From Arthrobacter sp. Leaf234 (GTDB lineage Bacteria > Actinomycetota > Actinomycetes > Actinomycetales > Micrococcaceae): a DNA stretch of 64,000 nt. Both the position numbers and the translations under genes were made by a program. The notes beneath the pieces were generated by a model that saw only the letters and a list, made by a program, of their open reading frames with translations, ran no database searches and had not been told where the DNA came from. The stretch spans positions 1,173,583-1,237,582 of the forward strand of contig NZ_LMLU01000001.1 in assembly GCF_001422665.1 (NCBI RefSeq), given 5' to 3'. Positions within the stretch are counted from its first letter, which is position 1; every line of letters starts with the position of its first letter. Of this stretch, positions 53,220-61,989 are shown piece by piece.

Positions 53220-54312
53220 GGCGTACTCCTTCGTCCAGTGACTGCGTCGTCGCTCCCGCAGCGGCGCTGATGACCGCCCCATCATCCAACCCGTGGCGCC
53301 GGTCGCCAAGGACACCGGCCGAGACCTCGGCCTCCACCGCCGCGGAGAAGGGCCCGCTCCGGCCCTCGACCGCCCAGGCCGTCTCCTCCTCGATCAGGTG
53401 GGCGTTGATCATCGCCCCGGCCGTCATGCCCTCCGCGGCCGCGACGATCACCTGGGCCGAGACGTTCGAGACGTTCCCCGCCACGTAGACGCCCGGCACC
53501 GCCGTGGTGCCCATGGGGCCGGGTTCGAGGAAGGTGCCCATGCCCGTGGGGTGGTCCCGGAGCTCGAGGCCCAGCTCCTCGGCGAGTCCGCCCCGGGCGT
53601 TCATCCTGCTCCCGACGGCGAGGGCCTGGAGGTCGAAGCCCGTCCCGTCCGCCAGGGTCACCCCCGTCAGTCCGCCGTCGATCGAGTCCACGGAGGCGAC
53701 GGCGCCGTCGACGACGCGCACGGACCGCGCCGCCAGTTTTTCCCACTCCTCGTCGGAGGGGATCAGCGTGTCGTTCAGGAAGAGGGTGATGTTCTCCGAC
53801 CACTGCCTGAACAGGAGGGCCTGGTGCGCGGACAGGGCGCCGGTCGCGAGGATGCCGATGTTCTGCCCACGGATCTCGTAGCCGTGGCAGTAGGGGCAGT
53901 GCACGACGCCCGAGCCCCACTGCTCCCGGAGACCCGGGATGTCCGGGAGGCCGTCCTGCAGGCCCGTGGCCAGGAGGACCCGACGCCCCGTCACGGTCCG
54001 GCCGTGGTCGAGCTCCACCTCGAAGCCCTCGGCCACGCGGCGTGCACCGACTGCCTCGGCGGTCACGACGGCCGTCCCGTAGGCCTCCGCCTCGGCACGG
54101 CCGGCGGCGAGGAGGGCGAGAGGATTCATGCCCTCGCGCGAGAGGTACCCATGGACGCCGTCGGCGGGGGCGTTGCGGGGGGTACCGGCGTCGATGACGA
54201 GGACGCGGCGCAGCGCCCGGCCCAGCGTGACGGCGGCGCTCAATCCCGCTGCGCCGCCGCCGATCACGACGACGTCGTACCGGGCGCTGGGGGTGTCGAT
54301 GGTGCGTGGCAT
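53209..54312 (-). CDS. NAD(P)/FAD-dependent oxidoreductase, thioredoxin-reductase-like, with C-terminal extension
   Basis: A 367-residue flavoprotein. GGGAAGLSAAV binds FAD; Cys139 and Cys142 in HCPYCHGYE form the redox pair of the ferredoxin/thioredoxin-reductase-like group; ATGLQDGLPDIPG and VAGNVSNVSAQ follow. The fold should end near residue 310; another ~55 residues (AVEAEVSAGVLGD... AAGATTQSL) form an extra tail. AAGGAG lies 8 nt before ATG 54312. Divergent from an XRE-cupin regulator and coupled to a methyltransferase. Confidence 0.88.
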   Translation of the reverse strand: MPRTIDTPSARYDVVVIGGGAAGLSAAVTLGRALRRVLVIDAGTPRNAPADGVHGYLSREGMNPLALLAAGRAEAEAYGTAVVTAEAVGARRVAEGFEVELDHGRTVTGRRVLLATGLQDGLPDIPGLREQWGSGVVHCPYCHGYEIRGQNIGILATGALSAHQALLFRQWSENITLFLNDTLIPSDEEWEKLAARSVRVVDGAVASVDSIDGGLTGVTLADGTGFDLQALAVGSRMNARGGLAEELGLELRDHPTGMGTFLEPGPMGTTAVPGVYVAGNVSNVSAQVIVAAAEGMTAGAMINAHLIEEETAWAVEGRSGPFSAAVEAEVSAGVLGDRRHGLDDGAVISAAAGATTQSLDEGVRRAG

Positions 54313-54369
54313 GCGCGTTCTCCTTCGGAAGTACTGGTCCACCAAGCATCCGCAGTCACGACCAGAAGG

Positions 54370-54394
54370 GCAAAGTATCTTGCCGCTATGGCAA
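54370..54394. promoter_or_regulatory. Operator with alternating GCAA/TTGC elements between flavoprotein and XRE-cupin genes
   Basis: GCAA (54370-54373), TTGC (54380-54383) and GCAA (54391-54394) alternate with 10-11 bp periods, and TTGCC-GCTAT-GGCAA (54380-54394) is a perfect 5-bp inverted repeat. It lies 10 nt upstream of the XRE-cupin start and 58 nt from the flavoprotein start, a natural site for that regulator. Confidence 0.6.
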
Positions 54395-54403
54395 ACTGGC
54401 AGC

Positions 54404-55021
54404 ATGACGACTGAACTCGACGCGGTCCTCGGGGCCGTCGGACCCCGGCTTCGCGCCCTGAGGGCCCAGCGGAACCTGACCCTGACCGAGGTGTCCGCGG
54501 CGTCGGGCGTCTCCGTCAGTACCCTCTCGCGGCTCGAGGCGGGGCGGCGCCGCCCCAATCTCGAGCTGCTCCTGCCCATCGCGAAGCTCTACGGGGTGCC
54601 CCTCGACGACCTCGTGGGCGCACCCCCCACGGGGGACCCGCGCATCCACCTCCGTCCGATCGAGCACCGGGGGATCACGGCGATCCCGCTGACCAGACGA
54701 CCGGGCGGGGTCCAGGCGTTCAAGATGGTGCTCGCCGGGGACGCGCGCGGCGCGGACCCGGACCCCCAGGTCCACGAGGGCTACGAGTGGCTCTACATCC
54801 TCAACGGGTCCCTGCGGCTCGTACTCGGGGAGAACGACTTCGTGCTCGGGCCCGGGGAGGCGGCGGAGTTCGACACGCACACGCCGCACTGGTTCGCCAG
54901 CGCCGACGGACGCACCGTGGAATTCATCAGCCTGTTCGGGAAGCAGGGGGAGCGGATGCATGTCAGGGCGCGTCCACAGCGCGCCGGCAGGGCCGGGACC
55001 ACTCCATCGGCGTCCTTATAG
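54404..55021 (+). CDS. XRE-family regulator with cupin sensor domain
   Basis: A 205-residue protein with an HTH_3 domain (LTEVSAASGVSVSTLSRLEAG, about residues 27-47 summarised here) and a C-terminal cupin (GYEWLYILNGSLRLVLGE, GPGEAAEFDTHTPHWF). This architecture regulates small catabolic or redox operons by binding a small molecule in the cupin. Probably controls the divergent flavoprotein-methyltransferase operon through the site at 54370-54394. No clear ribosome binding site. Confidence 0.9.
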   Translation: MTTELDAVLGAVGPRLRALRAQRNLTLTEVSAASGVSVSTLSRLEAGRRRPNLELLLPIAKLYGVPLDDLVGAPPTGDPRIHLRPIEHRGITAIPLTRRPGGVQAFKMVLAGDARGADPDPQVHEGYEWLYILNGSLRLVLGENDFVLGPGEAAEFDTHTPHWFASADGRTVEFISLFGKQGERMHVRARPQRAGRAGTTPSASL

Positions 55022-55085
55022 GATGAGCGCAGTCGGAACGACTGACAGCGGCCCGTCGCAGGGCCGGCGGGGGAACGGAACACCA

Positions 55086-56816
55086 ATGACGCAAGACCAG
55101 TCTGCCTGGATGCCGGACGACGCCCCGGAGGGGGCGGGAGGCACACGACGACGCCGGGCCGCCTCGGACGCAGGCCCGCCCCGCTTCGTCGACCGTTTCG
55201 CTCCCGAGGACACGGTCGGCGCCGACGCCCCGACGGGCAGCGCCCCGCACCCCGACGACGACGTCGACCTGACGGTCCGTCGGGCACCGACCCCGACCAC
55301 CCCCGCATCCTTCACGTCCCCCGCACCAGGCACGCCGGACGGTCCCACGCCGGACGGTCCGCCGCCGGGCGCCAACGCGCCGTCCTCCGTGCGCGGACCC
55401 GCGGGGGTCCCGGTCTTCGAGGCGCCTGCCTCCGGGCCGGTCCGTATCTCGGTGTCCTCTCCCGGTCCGATCGGGGAGCCGGCACCAGGTGCTGCGAGGG
55501 ATGGCGGGATGGTCCCGGATCCGATCCCCACCGGCCCCCAGCCGACTGCGCCCGGTCGTCCTGCCACGGGACCGGACGCCGAGAACTCCTCGGTCTCCCC
55601 GGCGGAGTTCCCGGTACCGCAGCCGCTCCCGGTGCCCCCGGCGTCCCCCGGCCCGCCCGCCCCGGTGCCCGGTGCCCCGTCCGCACTCGTGTCCAGCCCC
55701 TCCGGTGGCCCGGCAGCAGCCGCCGCCGTATCAGCGCCCGCCACGCCTGCCACGCCCGCCGCCCCCGCATCAGCGTCACCGACGGCAGCCGCCCCCGCAT
55801 CAGCGTCACCGACGGCAGCCGCCCCGGCCGCGGGCGGGGCCTCCGGGCAGTTCGCCGCCATGGCGGCGTCCACCGCGGCGACGGGGCTGCGTCCGAGGGA
55901 TGGCCGCAAGTCCTTCCTCTCTGCCGACACCGCCGTCGTTCCCGCCGAAACGGGCCTCCGCGGCGTCCTCTCACGGCTCGGCATGCGCATGCCACCGTCC
56001 CCTGCCGAACTCTCGATGCGCGAGGATGTCGCGGCGGTCAGCAGGCACTGGCCCGGCCCCCGGACGATCGCCGTGGCGAACGGCAAGGGTGGAGCGAACA
56101 AGACACCCACCACGGTGATGCTCGCCGCGGTGTTCGCCCGCAACGGCGGGGCGCCCGTCCTGGCCTGGGACAACAACGAGACCCGCGGCACGCTCGGGTG
56201 GCGGACGGAGCAGGGCCCGCACGAGGCGACCGTCCTCGACCTCCTGCCGCAGACGGACGCCCTCCTCGCGCCCTCCGCGCAATCGGCCCTCCTGGCGCGC
56301 TACGTCCACCACCAGACGGCGGACAAGTTCGACGTTCTCCGGTCCAAGCCGGACGTCCTCGCCACGCAGCAGAAGGTGACCTCCCAGGACTTCGACGCCC
56401 TGCACGAGGTCGCGTCCAAGTACTTCAGGCTGAACGTCATCGACTCGGGCAACGACGAGACGGCCGAACGCTGGCTCCGCATGATCCACCACACGGACCA
56501 GCTCGTCATCGCCACCACGACCCTGGAGGAACACGCCGAGGCGGGTGCGCTGCTGCTCGAGGCGCTGCGGGCGCGGGGCGGTCGCTACGGCGAGCTGTCG
56601 GAGCGGGCCGTCGTCGTGGTCAGCCAGTCGGACAAGAACGGGACGCAGGCCCAGGCCCGGGCGATCGCCGACGGGTTCGGCGACCTGGCCCGACGCGCGG
56701 TGACCATCCCGTTCGACATCGCACTCCTCAAGGGGCGCATCCGCTTCTCCGCGCTGCGACCGGCGACGCAGCGTGCCTGGCTCGCAGCCGCGGCCGCCGT
56801 CTCGGAAGGGCTCTGA
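55086..56816 (+). CDS. ParA/MinD-like P-loop ATPase with long Pro/Ala-rich N-terminal arm
   Basis: A 576-residue protein. Residues 1-~290 are disordered and rich in Pro, Ala, Gly and Ser; then a P-loop ATPase with a deviant Walker A (NGKGGANKTPTT, Lys before GG typical of ParA/MinD), WDNNETRGTLGWR, and IDSGNDETAERWL as Walker B-like segment. Architecture resembles EspI-type proteins of type VII secretion loci and actinobacterial MinD-like proteins; no secretion genes are near. A TAGGAT -10 lies at 55019-55024; the ATG at 55086 has only a weak GGAAC. Role unknown. Confidence 0.75.
   Translation: MTQDQSAWMPDDAPEGAGGTRRRRAASDAGPPRFVDRFAPEDTVGADAPTGSAPHPDDDVDLTVRRAPTPTTPASFTSPAPGTPDGPTPDGPPPGANAPSSVRGPAGVPVFEAPASGPVRISVSSPGPIGEPAPGAARDGGMVPDPIPTGPQPTAPGRPATGPDAENSSVSPAEFPVPQPLPVPPASPGPPAPVPGAPSALVSSPSGGPAAAAAVSAPATPATPAAPASASPTAAAPASASPTAAAPAAGGASGQFAAMAASTAATGLRPRDGRKSFLSADTAVVPAETGLRGVLSRLGMRMPPSPAELSMREDVAAVSRHWPGPRTIAVANGKGGANKTPTTVMLAAVFARNGGAPVLAWDNNETRGTLGWRTEQGPHEATVLDLLPQTDALLAPSAQSALLARYVHHQTADKFDVLRSKPDVLATQQKVTSQDFDALHEVASKYFRLNVIDSGNDETAERWLRMIHHTDQLVIATTTLEEHAEAGALLLEALRARGGRYGELSERAVVVVSQSDKNGTQAQARAIADGFGDLARRAVTIPFDIALLKGRIRFSALRPATQRAWLAAAAAVSEGL
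55761..55820 (+). repeat. Perfect 30-bp tandem duplication inside the ParA-like gene
   Basis: The 30-bp unit at 55761-55790 is repeated exactly at 55791-55820, encoding two copies of a PASASPTAAA-like decapeptide in the disordered arm. In frame, so arm length can vary. Confidence 0.9.
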
Positions 56817-56831
56817 ACACAGATACTCAGC

Positions 56832-56860
56832 TTGCTTATCACTTCGTTGGTTCCTAGGCT
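56832..56860 (+). promoter_or_regulatory. Promoter of the PfpI-like gene
   Basis: TTGCTT (56832-56837), 17-nt spacer and TAGGCT (56855-56860). The transcript start near 56867 gives a leader of about 37 nt that contains an AAGGGAG ribosome binding site. Confidence 0.7.
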
Positions 56861-56903
56861 GGGTGGACGTACGCCAGCCACGCTCTACGCAAGGGAGAAC
56901 AGC

Positions 56904-57470
56904 ATGTCCACACACGACATCTCAGGCAAGAAGGTCGCCTTCCTGCTGACCGACGGGGTGGAGCAGATCGAGCTCACCAGCCCCTGGGACGCGGTCAAGG
57001 AAGCGGGCGGCGTACCCACGCTCGTCTCGCCCGCAGCGGGGCCGCTGCAGGGTTTCAACGGCATGGACAAGGGTGACACCTTCGACGTCGACCTCGCGGT
57101 CTCCGACGCGAAAGCGGAGGACTACGACGCACTGGTGCTCCCCGGCGGCGTCGTCAACGCCGACTTCCTGCGCGTCGACACGGACGCCCAGCGTTTCGCC
57201 CGCGCCTTCTTCGAGCAGCACAAGCCCGTCGCCTCCATCTGCCACGGGCCCTGGCTGCTGATCGAGGCGGGCGTGGTCGATGGCCGTGACCTGACGTCCT
57301 TCCACACCCTGGCCACCGACCTGAAGAACGCCGGCGCCAACTGGAGCGACGAGGAGGTGGTTGTGGACCAGGGACTGGTCACCAGCCGCAACCCCGGCGA
57401 CCTCGACGCCTTCAACGACAAGCTCCTCGAGGAGATCGAGGAAGGTCCGCACGAGGGCCAGACCGTCTGA
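56904..57470 (+). CDS. DJ-1/PfpI-family protein (protease I-like)
   Basis: A 188-residue DJ-1/PfpI protein. The nucleophile elbow SICHGPWLL holds the reactive Cys-His pair; VLPGGVVNADFLR and DGVEQIELTSPWDA are family motifs. Members act as deglycases, chaperones or peptidases in stress protection. AAGGGAG (56891-56897) lies 6 nt before ATG 56904. It has its own promoter and a 17-bp terminator, so it is monocistronic. Confidence 0.93.
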   Translation: MSTHDISGKKVAFLLTDGVEQIELTSPWDAVKEAGGVPTLVSPAAGPLQGFNGMDKGDTFDVDLAVSDAKAEDYDALVLPGGVVNADFLRVDTDAQRFARAFFEQHKPVASICHGPWLLIEAGVVDGRDLTSFHTLATDLKNAGANWSDEEVVVDQGLVTSRNPGDLDAFNDKLLEEIEEGPHEGQTV

Positions 57471-57488
57471 GTCGACGGCGAGATGCCT

Positions 57489-57528
57489 CGCGAACGGCGA
57501 CCCGGGTCCATCCGGGTCGCCGTTCGCG
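57489..57528 (+). terminator. Hairpin terminator after the PfpI-like gene
   Basis: A perfect 17-bp stem (57489-57505 with 57512-57528) and 6-nt loop. Confidence 0.88.
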
Positions 57529-57607
57529 TGACCGGACCTCCACCGGCGCACGGCGTGCGAGGGGCGGCGGCTGGCCGGATCCGCCTCCGATGCGACAGGA
57601 TCAGGGC

Positions 57608-58657
57608 ATGACAGAGCTGCCGTTCCCCCTCCAACCGATGCTGGCCAAAGCCGTCGACGCCGTGCCGGACCAGGACAGCGTGCCGGGCGGGCTCGTCTAC
57701 GAACCGAAGTGGGACGGCTTCCGCGCGATCATCCGCATCCAGGACGGGACGTGCGAGATCGGCAGCCGCGGGTCGAAGATGCTCACGCGCTACTTCCCCG
57801 AACTCGTCGACGCCCTGCTCGAGCACCTGCCGGAGCGGTGCGTGGTCGACGGTGAGATCGTGGTGCGCCGCGGCGAACCGGGGGCGGAGCGCCTCGACTG
57901 GGAAGCCCTCTCCCAGCGCATCCATCCCGCGGAGAGCCGCATCAGACTGCTGGCGGCCCAGACGCCGTCCTCGTTCGTCGTCTTCGATCTCCTCGCCATC
58001 GATGAGACGGACCTCACCGCCCTGCCCTTCCGCGACCGGCGCGAGGCACTGGAGGGCATCGGCCAGTCCTTCGGCGGAGCGGTCCACCTCTCCCAGGTCA
58101 CGCGCGACGTCGAGCTCGCCCGCCGCTGGCTCGTCGAATTCGAGGGCGCGGGGCTCGACGGCGTGGTGGCCAAGCCCCTCGCGTCCGCCTACGAGCCGAA
58201 CAAGCGCCGCATGCTCAAGGTCAAGCACCACCGCAGCGCGGACACCGTGGTCCTCGGGTACCGCGTCCACACGTCCGGCCAGGGCGTCGGATCCCTGCTG
58301 CTCGGGCTGTACGACGAGGACGGCGTACTGCAGAACGTCGGCGGCATCTCCGCGTTCTCCACCAAGCGGCGGCTCGAACTCGTCGACGAGCTCGAGCAGG
58401 ACGTCATGCTGGACGACGACGGCGAGGTGCAGCGGGGTGCCACCGAGCGCAGCAGGTTCGCCCCGGGCAAGGACGTCTCCTATGTGCGGCTGCACCCGCG
58501 CCGCGTGGTCGAGGTGCGGTACGACCAGATGGAGGGCTCCCGCTTCCGGCACACGGTGCAGTTCGAGCGCTGGCGGCCCGATCGCGACGCCGGCTCCTGC
58601 ACCTTCGACCAGCTCGAGATCCCCGCAGCCTACGACCTCAGCCGGGTCCTGGCCTGA
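57608..58657 (+). CDS. ligC: ATP-dependent DNA ligase (LigC type)
   Basis: A 349-residue ligase with adenylation Lys34 in YEPKWDGFRA, the RGSKMLTRYFPEL segment, DGEIVV, FDLLAIDETDL, EGLDGVVAKP-like motif IV/V (GAGLDGVVAKPL) and KVKHHRSADTVVLGY. The C-terminal OB domain follows. Length and lack of polymerase or nuclease domains fit LigC, which repairs nicks and short gaps, often in stationary phase. No Ku or LigD is near. ATG 57608 is preferred; an earlier frame start at 57590 adds six residues. Confidence 0.92.
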   Translation: MTELPFPLQPMLAKAVDAVPDQDSVPGGLVYEPKWDGFRAIIRIQDGTCEIGSRGSKMLTRYFPELVDALLEHLPERCVVDGEIVVRRGEPGAERLDWEALSQRIHPAESRIRLLAAQTPSSFVVFDLLAIDETDLTALPFRDRREALEGIGQSFGGAVHLSQVTRDVELARRWLVEFEGAGLDGVVAKPLASAYEPNKRRMLKVKHHRSADTVVLGYRVHTSGQGVGSLLLGLYDEDGVLQNVGGISAFSTKRRLELVDELEQDVMLDDDGEVQRGATERSRFAPGKDVSYVRLHPRRVVEVRYDQMEGSRFRHTVQFERWRPDRDAGSCTFDQLEIPAAYDLSRVLA

Positions 58658-58706
58658 CCGCGCCGCGCGGCCCGTCGCCGTCGTCGGTGACGCCTAGGCT
58701 TGGACG

Positions 58707-59648
58707 ATGACTCCGATCCTCCTCTGCGGCGGCCCGACCTGGGGGGCCTCGGTCCCCGCCCTGTCGCTGCATGCCGTGCCCGGGCAGGGCGGGGCGGAGG
58801 ACGTCCCGGGCGTGCCGGACGGGGATCTCCCGCTCGACGTCGGCACCCGGGTGGCCTTCGAGGTCGCCGGGGAGGACCGCTACTGCCTCGGGTTCCACCG
58901 CGTGCACGGCCGCGACGACCGCACGTGGGTGCGCTGCGTCGGCCAGGCGCCGGCGGACAGGGGCCACCAGTGCGGCCGGTGCTTCGTGCAGGACGATCTG
59001 CGGTTCATGCATGACATCCACCGCTCGGGGATCGCCCCCGCCGGGCTCAAGCGCTATCTCGAGCAGCCGCACTGGCTGTACGTCGCGACCTTCGCCGACG
59101 GCGCCACCAAGGTGGGGACGGCATCGCACCTGCGCAAGCACGCGCGCCTCGTGGAGCAGGGCGCCGTGGTGGCCCAGTTCGTCGCGCACGCAGCGGACGG
59201 CCGCGTGGTGCGGGTCCTCGAGGACGAGGTCACGCGGACCGTCGGCCTGCAGCAGGCGGTGAGGTCCGGAGCCAAGGCCGCTTCCCTGTGCACGCCGCTG
59301 CCGATGGCCCGGCTCGAGCACCTCAACGACGGGTTCGCCCTGGCGGCGCGCGGCCTGCTCGACGGCGGTCTGGGGATCGACGGCTACGAGGTGGTGCACG
59401 AGGAGTTCGAGCCGCCGCCCTCCTGGGGCGCCGTCCTCGGGCACCCCGCCCTCCAGCCCTACCCCGAGCCCCTGACGCATGGCCGGCACGGCTTCACCGT
59501 GCGTCAGGTCCTCGGTCCCTCGGCGCTGGTCGCGATCGACGGCACCGAGGTACTGTTCGTCGTCGATCTCGCGCAGCTGAAGGGCAGGCGTCTCCGCTTC
59601 GGGGACTTCAGCACGCCCGTCCCTGCCGTGCAGGAATCGCTCTTCTGA
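58707..59648 (+). CDS. DUF2797 family protein
   Basis: A 313-residue protein of the DUF2797 family. A metal-binding-like cluster is visible in RCVGQAPADRGHQCGRCFVQDD, and a GIY-YIG-like or endonuclease-like stretch in YVATFADGATKVGTASHLRKHARLVEQGA. Its function is unknown; RNA or DNA binding is plausible. TAGGCT (58695-58700) lies exactly 6 nt before the ATG (leaderless). It follows the ligase gene with a 49-nt gap and may share its repair context. Confidence 0.86.
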   Translation: MTPILLCGGPTWGASVPALSLHAVPGQGGAEDVPGVPDGDLPLDVGTRVAFEVAGEDRYCLGFHRVHGRDDRTWVRCVGQAPADRGHQCGRCFVQDDLRFMHDIHRSGIAPAGLKRYLEQPHWLYVATFADGATKVGTASHLRKHARLVEQGAVVAQFVAHAADGRVVRVLEDEVTRTVGLQQAVRSGAKAASLCTPLPMARLEHLNDGFALAARGLLDGGLGIDGYEVVHEEFEPPPSWGAVLGHPALQPYPEPLTHGRHGFTVRQVLGPSALVAIDGTEVLFVVDLAQLKGRRLRFGDFSTPVPAVQESLF

Positions 59649-59693
59649 GGTCCCGCCCGTCGGCAGCGACGCGGACGGCGGTAGAATCGCATC

Positions 59694-59924
59694 ATGCTGA
59701 ACACGCCCTGGGAGACCGGCTCGGACCTGTACCGGAAGCTGGTGGTCTCCGCACTCGTGACCACGGGTATCGGCATCCTCATCGCGGTCCTCGGCGCGGC
59801 GACCGACCAGAGCGTCCTCGTCGTCACGGCGATCCCGATCATCGTCGCCGGTATGGTCTGCCACCTCGCCGGCATGGTGGTGCGGTCCCGGGACGTACGC
59901 CGCCGCCTGCGGGACCGCAGCTGA
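59694..59924 (+). CDS. Two-helix small membrane protein
   Basis: 76 residues with two membrane helices (LVVSALVTTGIGILIAVLG; VLVVTAIPIIVAGMVCHLA) and a basic C-terminus (RSRDVRRRLRDRS). TAGAAT (59682-59687) is 6 nt before the ATG (leaderless). Similar short proteins precede hadA-hadB in some Micrococcaceae, but no function is known. Confidence 0.72.
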   Translation: MLNTPWETGSDLYRKLVVSALVTTGIGILIAVLGAATDQSVLVVTAIPIIVAGMVCHLAGMVVRSRDVRRRLRDRS

Positions 59925-59996
59925 CCCACCCCGGCTCCGTCCGCCGGTTCCACCCTGCGCGGCCGTCCATCCTGTCCCCTTCCATCGGAGGATCCA

Positions 59997-60446
59997 TTGA
60001 CCATCGACCCAGACCTGCAGGGACGCAGCTACCCTGCGGGTGAGATCTACTCCGTGGGACGCGAGGCCATCCGCGACTTCGCCCGGGCCGTCAAGGCGAC
60101 GCACGCCGCGCATTTCGACGTCGACGCAGCGGTGGCGCTCGGACACGCCGACCTCGTCGCGCCGCCGACCTTCGCGATCGTCGTCGCGCAACGGGCGGAT
60201 GCGCAGCTGATCGCGGACCCGAGCGCGGGCATCGATTTCACGCGCGTGGTGCACGCGGACCAGCGCTTCGTCCACCACCGTCCCATCGTCGCCGGTGACG
60301 AACTGGTCGCCGAACTGCACGTGGACCAGGTCCGTGCGATGGGCGGGGGCGCGATGATCACCACGCGCGCCGAGATCTCGACGGTCGACGGCATCCACAC
60401 GGCGACGACGACGTCGTCGCTCCTCGTCCGCGGAGAGGACCAGTAG
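59997..60446 (+). CDS. hadA: MaoC-like dehydratase, N-terminal type (HadA-like)
   Basis: A 149-residue hot-dog protein of the FAS1_DH/MaoC_dehydrat_N group: YSVGREAIRDFARAV, APPTFAIVV, VVHADQRFVHHRPIVAGDEL. It forms the non-catalytic or half-site partner of HadB in (3R)-hydroxyacyl-ACP dehydration for fatty acid synthesis. TTG 59997 follows GGAGG by 5 nt. HadB follows after 2 nt, then murB, the conserved actinobacterial order. Confidence 0.87.
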   Translation: MTIDPDLQGRSYPAGEIYSVGREAIRDFARAVKATHAAHFDVDAAVALGHADLVAPPTFAIVVAQRADAQLIADPSAGIDFTRVVHADQRFVHHRPIVAGDELVAELHVDQVRAMGGGAMITTRAEISTVDGIHTATTTSSLLVRGEDQ

Positions 60447-60448
60447 CC

Positions 60449-60889
60449 ATGAGCGCACGATTCGCCACCCTCGAGGTCGGTCAGCAGATCGGCACCCGCA
60501 CCATCGACGTGACGCGGCAGGACCTCGTCCGCTATGCCGGTGCGTCCGGGGACCTCAACCCGATCCACTGGAACCAGTCCTTCGCGGAGGGAGTGGGCCT
60601 CCCCGGCGTCATCGCCCACGGCATGTTCACCATGGGGGCCTCCGTCCAGCTGGTGACCGACTGGTGCGGGGACCCCGCCGCCGTCGTGGACTACCAGACG
60701 CGCTTCACCAAGCCCGTGGTCGTCGAGGACACCACGGCCCGTCCCGGCGAGCCGGGCGCCGTCGTCGAGGTGACCGGCACGGTCGGCGCGCTCGACGCCG
60801 AGCGGTCGACCGCGCGCATCGACCTGACCGTCACCTACGGCGGTCAGAAGGTCCTCGTGAAGGCGCAGGCCGTGGTGAGGCTGCCATGA
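60449..60889 (+). CDS. hadB: MaoC-like (R)-hydroxyacyl-ACP dehydratase (HadB-like)
   Basis: A 146-residue hydratase-2/MaoC protein. The active site Asp and His are in GDLNPIHWNQ, followed by the conserved GVIAHGMFTMG. Works with HadA as a heterodimer in the fatty-acid elongation cycle. The stop overlaps the murB start (ATGA), so lipid and peptidoglycan precursor genes are coupled here. Confidence 0.9.
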   Translation: MSARFATLEVGQQIGTRTIDVTRQDLVRYAGASGDLNPIHWNQSFAEGVGLPGVIAHGMFTMGASVQLVTDWCGDPAAVVDYQTRFTKPVVVEDTTARPGEPGAVVEVTGTVGALDAERSTARIDLTVTYGGQKVLVKAQAVVRLP

Positions 60890-61977
60890 GCGCCCCCGTG
60901 ACCGGCCCGCGCCTGGCCGACCTCACCACCGCGCGCGTGGGCGGTGCCGCCCGGACCCTCGTGGAGGCGGCTACCGAGCAGGAGATCGTGGCGGCCGTCC
61001 GGGCGGCGGACGCAGCGGGCGAGCCGCTGCTGATCGTGAGCGGGGGATCGAACCTGCTGATCGGCGACGACGGCTTCGACGGGACCGTCGTGCGCATCAC
61101 GTCCTCGGGGTTCACCGTGGACGACGACGACGCCACCTGCGGCGGGGTCATGGTCAAGGTGCAGGCCGGCCACGACTGGGACGACCTCGTCCGGTACACC
61201 GTGCTCCACGCGTTCTCCGGGCTGGAAGCCCTGTCCGGGATCCCGGGCTCCACCGGGGCGACGCCGGTGCAGAACGTGGGCGCATACGGCTCGGACGTGG
61301 CGCAGACCATCGCGACGGTCCGCACCTTCGACCGCGAGACGGACAGCATCAAGAGCTTCACGAACTTCGAGCTCGGGTTCGGCTACCGGGACTCGCTGCT
61401 GAAGCGCAGCACCGTCGGCGGGTCTCCCCGCTACGTGGTCCTCTCGGTGGAGTTCCAGCTCGGTCTCGGCCGGATGAGCAAGCCCGTGCGGTACGCGGAA
61501 CTGGCGGCCGCCCTGGGTATCGGGGTGGGGGAACGGACCTACGCGAACGATGTCCGCCGGGCGGTCCTGCGCCTCCGTGCCGGCAAGGGGATGGTGCTCG
61601 ACGCACCCGATCCCGACACCTGGAGCACCGGTTCCTTCTTCACCAACCCGATCGTGTCCGAGGACGTCGCCGCAGCGCTTCCCCCCGATGCGCCGCGCTA
61701 TCCCGCCGGTCTCGAGGGCCAGGTGAAGCTCAGCGCGGCGTGGCTGATCGAGCGGGCGGGCTTCTCGAAGGGCTTCGGCCTCGGGGACGACGACGGATAC
61801 GCCGCCGCTGAGGGCCGGGCCTCCCTCTCGACGAAGCACACGCTGGCGGTCACGAACCGGGGCGGGGCCACCACCTCGGACCTGTTGTCCGTGGCGCGGC
61901 TCGTACGGGACGGCGTCGAGGCGCGATTCGGCATCCGCCTCGAGCCCGAGCCGCTGCTCATCAACTGCTCGCTCTGA
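60886..61977 (+). CDS. murB: UDP-N-acetylenolpyruvoylglucosamine reductase
   Basis: A 363-residue FAD enzyme reducing the enolpyruvyl group of UDP-GlcNAc in peptidoglycan synthesis. VSGGSNLLIGDDGF binds FAD pyrophosphate; GIPGSTGATPVQNVGAYG, FGYRDSLLK (Arg), STGSFFTNP (catalytic Ser) and a Glu near the end (RLEPEPLLI) are type I MurB features with the extra Tyr loop. ATGA overlap with hadB. The last gene of the operon. Confidence 0.95.
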   Translation: MSAPVTGPRLADLTTARVGGAARTLVEAATEQEIVAAVRAADAAGEPLLIVSGGSNLLIGDDGFDGTVVRITSSGFTVDDDDATCGGVMVKVQAGHDWDDLVRYTVLHAFSGLEALSGIPGSTGATPVQNVGAYGSDVAQTIATVRTFDRETDSIKSFTNFELGFGYRDSLLKRSTVGGSPRYVVLSVEFQLGLGRMSKPVRYAELAAALGIGVGERTYANDVRRAVLRLRAGKGMVLDAPDPDTWSTGSFFTNPIVSEDVAAALPPDAPRYPAGLEGQVKLSAAWLIERAGFSKGFGLGDDDGYAAAEGRASLSTKHTLAVTNRGGATTSDLLSVARLVRDGVEARFGIRLEPEPLLINCSL

Positions 61978-61989
61978 GGCGAGGACGGG

